Assembly: GCA_036346405.1 (NCBI GenBank)
Contig: CM070548.1
Span: forward strand, 60,014,611-60,078,610
From: Phyllostachys edulis
Taxonomy: Eukaryota > Streptophyta > Magnoliopsida > Poales > Poaceae
Direction: 5' to 3'
DNA: 64,000 bases
The position numbers and the translations under genes are program-made. A model generated the notes under the pieces. It saw nothing but the letters and a program-made list of their open reading frames with translations, was not told the DNA's origin and did not search any database. Positions 56,197 to 64,000 of the stretch are shown here, piece by piece; position 1 is the stretch's first letter; every line of letters begins with the position of its first letter.

Positions 56197-58095
56197 CTTA
56201 TCGCCACCGATTGGCCGATGAACAGCAAGAGCATTCCAAACTTCGACGAAAACTCGTGATTCAACAAACCTTTAACGACATTGCCAATTGTAACATCATC
56301 CTAAGATCATGCGCATATCCCCGTGATATTCACAATGTCCCGCTTGATGAACACATTGGCAATTTCCCACAAATGCAAATTTTAAGGTTTTGAAAAGTAA
56401 GAACTCGTCGTTTTCGCACAAAGGCACAACTTGGTCCAAATGCAAGAGAAAGCACAGGAAATGACTAAGTTGGCTTCAGAATAGTATCGACAAGTGAGAT
56501 ACGGCAAAAGAAAGCGAAAAAGCTTCATTTTCCAGAAAAGATCAAAATCTCATTTAAGGTCCATATGAAAGAACAATTGTTCGATATGACCTTTGATCAT
56601 TGTGAGGATCAAGGATTGCAATTCAAGTTCGGAAGTAGCAATAAGACCATAAGAATGCAAATAAGAAACTCCCCCTCACTATGATCCTCAAATTTCAGAA
56701 AATCTCAAATTTTCAATTCTTCTCTAAGTAGCTCCCCTTTTTCGTAACTCCCCTTTTTCTCCCTTTTTTCAACCATCTTCTCCCCCTTTGACAATGGAGT
56801 CATCAAGGAATCACGCCTTCCTCTCGTCCAGAGATGATAAATGCAGAATAAGGAAAAAGCATAAGAAGGAGCATGCATGAAATGTAATGGAATGGCTTCA
56901 TTTTTTTGTAGTTTTCAATTTTTGATTACAAGAAGCTTTGGAGATTACCCAAAAGAACAAGCTAGCATTTCTAATATTGCACAAGACCTATCAAGCCTGA
57001 AAGCGCTAGCAAGATCATGATAAGACATATATATCAAAGCTAAGCTCGAAGGCTCAAAGTAAAGCAATGAATTTTATCAATTTAAGCAAAGCTTCAAATT
57101 TAGCAAGTTCATCAACAGGGATCCTAAAATGATGCTGGCCATGTCAAAATGTCAATGTAAGATCAAAAAGCTAACAATGACCACATTAAGAGACAAACAG
57201 GCCCTGTATTGAATCATTTTGCTCAATTTTCTCAAATGCCCATTTTTCCACAATTTTTCATTTGCAACGAATATTGAAGTTGACTAATGGTCTAACTTAG
57301 TGAAGAAGATCCTGGACTAGGAGTCATCCACAAACTCTTCCTAAGCTTCGACCAGAAGTTGATTAAAGGTATATCTTAGTAAAGAAGATCCTGGACTAGG
57401 AGCCATCCACAAACTCTTTCTAAGCTTCTACTAGGGCGACAAATCTTGAGGTTCATGTCAGTTTTGACAAGCAGTCCCTATGAGATTGTTTGGATCATCA
57501 AACTATTTTCAAGTTCATGTCTATGACATGCAGTCTCGTAAGAATAGTTTGGCATAATTTAAGCATAAGACAATTTTGAAATTGATTTTTTATTTTTTAT
57601 TTTGCACATGAACAGTTTTAGATTCTCAGAAGCACAAGAAGCTCAAGTAATGATCAATTTTAGATTCAAGAGCTAACACAGCAATTTTGACAAGGCCAAT
57701 GTCACAAAAGGAGGCGCAACTAACTAAAACATCCACAAATTACAGTTTTTAGTTCGAGTTGTCTTAAAGTTTTAGCTCATACAGCAAAGACTTAGCTACA
57801 CATGTGAAAGCATGATAATTCTAGCAAGTCAAAAAACTAGACATGGCATTGAGCAAGAATTGAAATACTAAAGCTCCAAAGGGTAATAAGCAAAGCTTCA
57901 TCAATTTTAAAAGATAAGCAGAAAAGCTTATATTACAATGCATCTTTTTGTGTTTTTCATATGAATGCAATATGATACAATGAGATGCAAGAAAATCTCA
58001 AAAACCTAAAAAGCCTAAAAAGATCAAAAAGTTCAAAAGAAAATCAAGAAAAGAACAAATGAACAAGGAAAGATCAGAAAAGATCGAACTCCCCC
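56197..58095 (-). other. Non-coding region between pol and the 3' LTR
   Basis: No minus-strand frame of useful length exists, so the env-like gene found in some SIRE elements is absent. Purine tracts (AGGGGGAG on minus) occur near 56671, 56783 and 58091. Two local duplications are present: about 85 bp near 57273-57435 (TCCTGGACTAGGAG twice) and about 65 bp near 57440-57555 (GTTCATGTC and GCAGTC twice). Confidence 0.6.
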
Positions 58096-58596
58096 TCAAA
58101 CCATCCTATAGGGATAAATTACCTGTAACTCGCTTCGCAAGGTGGCAAACCTTGTTGGGTCTAAAAGCTTAGTGAGGATATCGGCTAACTGAGCCTCGGA
58201 CTCCACAAAATGCAGCACAATATCACCCTTCTCAACGTGATCTCTAAGGAAGTGATAGCGAATGTCTATGTGCTTGGTCCTAGAGTGTTGCACTGGGTTC
58301 TTAGCAATGTTAATAGCAGAAGTGTTATCACAGAAAAGAGGAACACTATCAAAGTTTAACCCAAAGTCCTTTAGAGTGGACACCATCCACAAAATCTGAC
58401 TACAGCAACTAGCAATAGCTACATATTCAGCTTCAGCAGTGGATTGTGTAACAGAGGACTGCTTCTTAGAAGACCAACAGACAAGAGAAGTGCCTATGAA
58501 ATGACATGTGCTAGATGTACTCTTCTTATCTAGCCGACAGCCCGCAAAATCAGAATCAGAAAACCCCCGAATGGACAGCGAAGAAGAGTAGGAAAA
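58096..58596 (-). pseudogene. Copia RNase H (minus strand)
   Basis: This continues pol after a TAG stop. Residues FSYSSSLSIRGFSDSDFAGC, then STSSTCHFIGTSLVCWSSKK, TAEAEYVAIASCCSQILWM and KHIDIRYHFLRDHVEKGDI follow, ending at YPYRMV and a stop at 58096. These are the standard Asp/Glu-containing RNase H motifs of copia pol (the D of SDFAGC, the E of EAEY, the D of CDNTSAI). The stop lies where relatives carry Trp after LQYGI, consistent with TGG-to-TAG mutation; otherwise the frame is open from RT through RNase H. Confidence 0.9.
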
Positions 58597-59682
58597 CTAA
58601 ATGCCATACTGAAGGATAGAGTGTAAATACCTGAAGATGCGCTTAACGGCTTGGCGATGTGAAGCCCTCGGAGACGCCTGAAACCTCGCGCAGAGGCAAA
58701 CCGCGAAGTGGATGTCCGGTCTTGAGGCCGTTAGGTATAGGAGGGAGCGGATCATGCTGCGGTACTCACGTTGATCCACAGCTTCTCCTTCCTCATCTGG
58801 ATCCAAAGCATTCGAAGTCGTCATGGGAGTGGCGATCGGCTTGCAGTCACCCATCTCAAAATGTTTGAGCAACTTCTTGGTGTACTTCGTTTGATGGATG
58901 AAGATCCCTTCCTTGCACTGCTTGATTTGTAGCCTCAAAAAGTAGTTGAGCTCGCCCATCATACTCATCTCAAATTCCCTAGACATGGTCTCAGAAAAAC
59001 TGAAAACAAGAGCATGAGAGGAACCACCAAAGATAATATCATCAATGTAAATCTGAACAAGCAGGAAGTCATTGCCATGCCTAAGAATGAAAAGAGTCTT
59101 ATCTACCTTTCCCATTTCAAAATCATTCTTAAGCAAGAAAGACTTAAGCCTATCATACCAAGCTCTAGGGGCTTGCTTAAGACCATACAAGGCTTTGGAT
59201 AGCTTAAAAACACGATCTGGGTGCTTGGGATTCTCAAAGCCAGGGGGTTGCCTAACATATACTTCCTCCTCTATAAAACCATTCAAAAAGGCACTCTTGA
59301 CATCCATTTGATGCAACCTAAAACCTTTAGATGCAGCAAATGCAAGTAAGATGCGAATGGCTTCTAGTCTAGCAACAGGAGCGAATGTCTCATCAAAATC
59401 TAACCCCTCAACCTGGCTAAAGCCCTGAGCTACCAATCTAGCCTTGTTTCTAACCACAGAACCATCCTCATTTTGTTTATTTTTGAACACCCAACGGGTT
59501 CCTATAACGTTATGATCACTAGGAGGTTCTACAAGGTTCCAAACTTTATTTCTTTCAAAATTCTCTAACTCCTCATGCATGGCATTGATCCAACTAGCAT
59601 CAGATAAAGCATGTGATATATCTTTGGGTTCGAAAGAAGCTACAAATGCAGAGTGAGAGAAAAGACTCGGATCATGATACAC
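58597..59682 (-). pseudogene. Copia reverse transcriptase (minus strand), nearly intact
   Basis: 361 codons are open. [19 protein letters not shown] marks the start of the RVT_2 domain, followed by [90 protein letters not shown], and the catalytic [30 protein letters not shown] leads into RNase H. RT copies element RNA into DNA. Upstream it is separated from integrase by a frame change near 59650, and it ends at the TAG that splits it from RNase H. Confidence 0.93.
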
Positions 59683-61260
59683 GGGCGAGTGACTCGCTCA
59701 TGGAGATTACCAATCATCCGATCCGGAGGGTGTTGCTTCTGAATGTGCAAAGGAGCGCTTGGGGGAGATAGCGTCTCCTCGACCTCCACAGATACTGCTG
59801 ATGAAGAAGTTGCAGCAGGAGGCTCAATTGGAGGTGAAACAGTCGTAACAGGTTCTAGAGCTTGGGCAGCTTGCACAGGAACATCAGCAACAGGTGGAGG
59901 AGTAATATCAAGTTCATCCTCATCTTCTTCAACAAAAATGCTCTCTGTCACCTGTAAGTCACCCGAAACATCGGATCTAGCTCGAGCTAGTCTCATCAAA
60001 AGTGACATTGCATGTCTCCTGGACAATATTAATTTCAACATTAAAACCCGAAAACCCCTCGAATGAGCAGGATAACCCAGAAATAAACCATCACAAGTCT
60101 TTGATTCAAATTTATCTAGGTTTCCTGTTTTCAAAATAAAACACTTCGATCCAACGACTCAAAAATGCGAAACAGAGGGTTTTCTGCCAAATCGAAGCTC
60201 ATAAGAAGTCTTGCCTAAAGACGGTCTCAAAAAGACACGGTTTGAAATATGGCAAGCTGTAGCAATAGCTTCGACCCAAAACCTCCTCGGTGTGCTATAC
60301 TCATCTAGCATCGTCCTAGCCACCTCGACTAGGGTCCTGTTCTTCCTTTCCACAGCGCCATTTTGTTGAGGGACGTGTGGGGAAGAAGCGATGCTCAATA
60401 CTGCGCTTCGGCCAAAGAAAAAAAAGGCAAAAAAGCATTCTTGAACTCCGTGCCATTGTCACTGCGGATCGCTCGCAAGGCACTAGGAAGTTCAGAAGCC
60501 AAACGAAGAACAAGATCATGATAATGATCAAAAGCCTCATCCTTCGAAGCAAGAAAGAACATCCAAGAGTATCTCGAAAAATCATCAACTATGATAAGAA
60601 TATACCATTTCCCACCGACTGACCGAACCCTAGCAGGACCAACAGTATCCATATGAAGCAACTGTCCCGGTCCGTCAGTCATGACCATAGTCAATGAAGG
60701 GTGTGAGGCGACAACTTGCTTGCCATGCCTACAGGGCGCACATACAACATCCTTGACAGCTTTGAGTTTAGGCAAACCTCTCATGAGATCAAGGCCGCTA
60801 ACTCGTGTCAGATGATCAAAACCAATGTGCCCCAAACGTCGGTGCCAAAGCCAGATATTAGAAGAAGAAACAATTAAGCACTTAAGGGATCCGGCAAGAG
60901 ATTCAGAAAAATCAACTCCAAAAATTCTACTAACTCTAGAAATCCCAAAAACGAGCTCACCAAAAGAATCAAGCACACGACAAGCATTCTTCTTGAAACG
61001 AGTCTCATAGCCATCATCGAGAAGCTGTGAGACAGAAAGGAGATTGTACCTTAGCTTAGACACAAGCGTGACGTCCTTGAGAATGAACTTGTCGTTTACC
61101 CTGATCACTCCAGTTCCTTCAATGCGCCCTTGTGTATCATCTCCAAAGGTAATGAAGTCATCACCGGTTGACCGCGTGAAGGAGGTGAACCATCTTGAGT
61201 CTCCGGTCATGTGGCGTGAACACCCGGAGTCGACGAACCATGTGTTCTTCCCCCTTCTGC
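59640..61260 (-). pseudogene. Copia protease end and integrase (minus strand), frameshifted
   Basis: The protease active-site segment FVDSGCSRHMTG lies at about 61199-61240. An open frame 61210-60395 continues with GDDTQGRIEGTGVI, LVSKLRYNLLSVSQLLDDG, the pre-integrase motif LWHRRLGHIGFDHL and the integrase HMDTVGPARV and IRSDNGTEFKNAF. A frameshift near 60400 breaks it; 60398-60159 then carries HVPQQNGAVERKNRTLVEVA with the third acidic residue, and ATACHISNRV. The D, D and E positions are thus all present, but across two frames. 60134-59640 covers the integrase C-terminal part and the acidic, Pro-rich linker (EEDEDELDITPPP). Confidence 0.9.
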
Positions 61261-61334
61261 GACAATCCTAAAAATCAAGAAACAGAAGAACGTTGTGTCT
61301 CAATACTGGGGTTAGTTAAAAGCGATTTGGGAAC

Positions 61335-62850
61335 CTAGTACTGAGACACACGTCTGCAAGTAGTATGCAAAGCAAATGTGTTATCCTTGATATTATTTGC
61401 AGTTCTATTATGAGCAATGGTAACAAGAACATGAGATGCATCCTGTCTAGGAACACGGTGATGAGCATGTGCAACAAATCCTAGACCAGGTTTCTTCTTT
61501 TCTACGTGACCATGTCTCATAAAAGCTCTAGGTTGATTAGATGACATTCTAGCAATATTTTTCTTAGCGTTCTTCAACCTCGCCATATGAGAACTCAACC
61601 AAATGTCCACTCTTCTTGCAATAGGTGCAATGGTATTTTGTACCACTAGGAGAAGCACCTTTTGTCTCAAAAGAAGGTTGAACAAACCCCGCAGATTTAA
61701 AAAGCAGTTTTTTGCGGTTGGGTTTTGAATTCAACTAAGCCATTTTCCAAGACCTGAATGACATTAGGTTTGGATTTATCCTGGGCAGAGTTGTATCCTA
61801 AACCTTGCTTCTTAAAAGGAGACTTAGACGTGTCCAGAATCATGTTCAATTGTTTCTTACCTTTAGAGAGTTTTTCTAATGTGTCCTTAAGGTAAGCATT
61901 TTCTTTTTCAAAATTAGCACATGAATCACAAGTCTTGACCTTAATAGCTCTAGCATGTTTCTACTTAAGACAAGCAACTTCAAGCTTATAGGCAGACAAG
62001 AGGCACAAGGTGTAGACTCAATTGTGTCCTTAATCTTGGCATATTTAGCTCTAACTGCTTCTAGAATATCCTTAACTTCATGTTCGCGTTCTAAGCAGAA
62101 GGAGCAAAAGCTAGATTTAACATTACCATAAACATCCAACTTGCTAGATTCTAAGCATTTTTCACATGGAGCATATTTAACATCAATTAGCTCAGTTCTA
62201 GCATTTTCAAGTTGATGCAAAGCAATATCATGAGCAGATTGCGGTTTAGACAGTTCAGAGTGCAAAGCATGGCAGGATGAACATTCATCAACATCTAGAC
62301 TCTTAGCATTCACAAGCTCTAATGTCAAATTCTCGACTTGTGACTCTAGATCCTTGTTCCTAGCCATGGTGAACTCTAAAGCCTTATCCTGACTAAGCAG
62401 TTGCTCATACATGTTATCGCATCTAGCAGAAAGAACATCATAGGAGAGAGGTACCTCATCGTTGTCATCGGCGTCGACGGAGTCGGCCATGAAGCACATG
62501 CCCGTGAAGTCCTTGGCCTTCCCTTTCTTGTCTTGAGGGAGCTCCTCCTCCTTGTCCTCCTCGCTCCCGAAGTCCACATCACTCATGGATTGCTCTCCAA
62601 AAGCGGCAAGGACCCGGTGAGCGGCCTTCATGAGCTTGGCAGCATTGTACTTGGGCTTGTTCCCTTGAGGCTTCTTCCAAGCTGGCTTTTCCTCCTTGTG
62701 GTTGCTCTTACCTTTTAGCTTGGGGCAATTTGTCCAGATATGATATAGCTCTCTACACTCATAGCACGTCACAGGGCCACCTCTCTTCTTGTTTCTAACA
62801 TTGTTATATGCCCGTGTGACTTTCTTGACTAAAAGAGCTAAATTAGCCAC
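61335..62850 (-). pseudogene. Copia gag, C-terminal part with zinc knuckle (minus strand)
   Basis: The open frame 62850-61876 begins with the nucleocapsid knuckle CYECRELYHIWTNC (C-x2-C-x4-H-x4-C), then a Lys-rich stretch and a long helical, coiled-coil-like region with Cys pairs (SSCHALHSEL, APCEKCLESS). A second knuckle near 61625-61660 reads CTYCKKSGHLVEFS, in which the last Cys of the family pattern is Ser. Frames change near 61870 and 61700. It follows the N-terminal gag piece with a frameshift at about 62870-62890. Confidence 0.8.
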
Positions 62851-62860
62851 AGGAAGACTC

Positions 62861-63580
62861 TCAAACTCTTCGCCTTGAACAGCAGATAAACAAGCAAGAG
62901 AAAACCGAAGAAGACTCAGAAGAACCGTCAGGAGTCCCTTTGAGGGGATCAGCCACCAAAGTCATGTTATCCTTCTTAGGAAGGCTATCTCTCTTGATCT
63001 CATGAGTTTTGAGCTTGCTATAAAGCAGCTCCAAAGTGAGAGTAGAGAGATCGATGTTCTCCTCAATGGCAGTAGCCTTGATCTCCCACTCCTTGGTGTT
63101 GATTGCAGCCAAGAGGTGGGTGACATTCTCATATTGAGAGTACTCAATGTCAACAGCTTTCATCTGATTGATCACCTTGTTAAAGCGAGTAAAAACGTCA
63201 TCGATGCTCTCACCAGGACGCATCTCGAATTTGTTATACTCTCGCTTGTAGACCGTCTGGCGTACTTGCTTGATTTGAGACGATCCCTCATGGTAAGTTT
63301 CGAGGGTGTGCCAAATCTCATGTGCGGTTGCAAGGATGCAAATCCTATCGTACTCCTGTCTACCAAGCCCAGCATATAGAAGGTTCTTTGACTTGTTGTT
63401 GTTAGCCAAAAGGACTGCTGAAGCCGGTGAAGCAACTTCGGGCAAAGCGAGTGGGGCTCGAACAACCTCCCATATAGTTTGTCCTTCGCTCTCAAGGAAG
63501 ACTCGCATGCGATTCTTCCAATAGGCATAGTCGAGCTCATCGAAGACATGCAGCTTGGTCGAGTACTTATCCATCGCCAA
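62861..63580 (-). pseudogene. Copia gag, N-terminal part (minus strand)
   Basis: The start MAMDKYSTKLHVFDELDYAY then WKNRMRVFLESEG and IWEVV match the plant copia gag N-terminus (the YxxWKxxM pattern). Further on are EYDRICILATAHEIWHTLET and the UBN2-type motif YKREYNKFEMRPGESIDDVF then FNKVINQMKAV. It is open for 239 codons to 62861, where a frameshift separates it from the zinc-knuckle part (in the other frame AVQGEEFESLPVANLALL continues the family pattern). The start lies about 50 bp inside the element from the primer binding site. Confidence 0.9.
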
Positions 63581-63618
63581 GTTCAGTGACTAGTTAAGAT
63601 CAAGATTGAACTAACCAG

Positions 63619-63632
63619 GCTCTAATACCACT
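63619..63632 (-). other. Primer binding site of the minus-strand copia element
   Basis: On minus the sequence just after the LTR end (...CAACA) reads AGTGGTATTAGAGCC, which matches the initiator-tRNA-Met primer site TGGTATCAGAGC except for one C-to-T change. Confidence 0.85.
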
Positions 63633-64000
63633 TGTTGAACTGGAAAGGCGACTAGAGAGGGGGTGAATAGGAGCACGCTCACTTTTTTCACTTTGATTTG
63701 GATTCAACACCAATGTCACTCCGATAGCTATGAAAGCTATGAAGATCAATCTACAAGTATAGCGGAAGCCTTGTATTGAATCCTAATAAAAACCCCAAGC
63801 ATAGCAATCAATGAGACACAAAGATAGGTCAAGAAACCAAAATCGGTTCAACCACGAGTTATATGGGCGGTTGAACCAATGATCGTACAACCGCAGTAAA
63901 CGAGCGGTTCAACCAATGATCAGTTCAACCACAGTTATAAGGGCGGTTGAACCGATTTCCTGGAAACGGCAGACGATTTAAAAACTAAAAGTGGCACAAC
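63633..64000 (-). repeat. 5' LTR of the minus-strand copia element (incomplete)
   Basis: Starts TGTTGAACTGG on plus and matches the first part of the LTR at 54655. If full length it would end near 65170, outside the window. Confidence 0.88.

Larger units (their letters stand above)
54655..64000 (-). mobile_element. SIRE/Maximus-like copia retrotransposon, minus strand, truncated by the window
   Basis: The left LTR (its 3' LTR) spans 54655-56196, and a matching LTR begins at 63633 and runs off the window. In the minus-strand order gag, CCHC knuckle, protease, integrase, RT and RNase H are all recognisable between 63580 and 58096, the copia order. The RT and integrase sequence type fits the SIRE/Maximus lineage. 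The LTR ends read TGTTGG/TGTTGA on plus and, inverted, TGTTGGGTTAGG. The coding region is broken by at least three frameshifts and one nonsense codon, so the copy is non-autonomous. About 1.9 kb between the pol stop and the LTR has no env-like frame. Confidence 0.92.

Overview
ORGANISM AND CHARACTER. This is plant nuclear DNA, almost certainly from a grass. The evidence is the set of transposon families (CACTA elements with tnp2, DUF4218, DUF4216 and Transposase_24 modules; copia elements; long solo LTRs; Mutator-like and hAT MITEs; a tRNA-derived SINE), GT-AG introns, and GC-rich 5' ends. I cannot name the species. The window is a gene-poor, transposon-dense interval: about three quarters can be assigned to mobile elements, many with target-site duplications (TSDs) that can be read directly. 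|| LAYOUT. (1) 386-13063: a full-length 12.7-kb CACTA element (TSD ATA) with ACACTCGG-type subterminal repeats, a decayed TNPD-type transposase (tnp2) gene and a second TNPA/Transposase_24-type gene, both on +. (2) 13067-18687: low-copy or unrecognised sequence holding a two-exon membrane-protein-like fragment (14.6-15.3 kb, minus) and a fragment of plastid 3-ketoacyl-ACP synthase I (17.15-17.33 kb, minus). (3) 18688-34292: an old copia retrotransposon (271-bp LTR, TSD AATAC/AACAC) interrupted by three younger insertions: a 292-bp hAT MITE (21497-21788), a 2.5-kb solo LTR (24969-27469) and a 5.9-kb LTR-derived unit inside its 3' LTR (28257-34172). (4) 34298-36600: the one convincing host gene, a small single-pass membrane/coiled-coil protein (CDS exons 35509-35661 and 36098-36265) with a long 5' leader intron; the copia element sits about 350 bp upstream of its first possible ATG. 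(5) 36600-48730: a patchwork of a 348-bp solo LTR (39127-39474), a Mutator-like element with long terminal inverted repeats (TIRs; about 39.8-41.1 kb), a 2.1-kb solo LTR (42268-44403, perfect TSD GTACT), a second long-TIR element carrying an F-box gene fragment (45616-47424), a SINE (47556-47848, TSD ATTCTCC) and a Mutator-type MITE (48330-48718, 10-bp TSD). (6) 49204-54332: a 5.1-kb non-autonomous CACTA element (TSD ACA) that carries three exons, with introns, of a protoporphyrinogen oxidase (PPOX) gene. (7) 54655 to the window end: a minus-strand SIRE/Maximus-like copia element with gag, protease, integrase, reverse transcriptase (RT) and RNase H recognisable but interrupted; its second LTR runs off the window. 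|| HOW IT FITS TOGETHER. Nothing here forms an operon or multi-gene pathway. The biology is transposon layering and gene capture: two independent DNA transposons have picked up host gene pieces (PPOX, F-box), a copia insertion has moved the effective upstream region of a small membrane-protein gene, and several non-coding LTRs contain hairpin-rich or minisatellite arrays. No previously undescribed enzymatic or defence system was found; the most interesting items are the PPOX capture, the palindrome array in the 24.97-27.47 kb LTR, and the small conserved-looking membrane gene.
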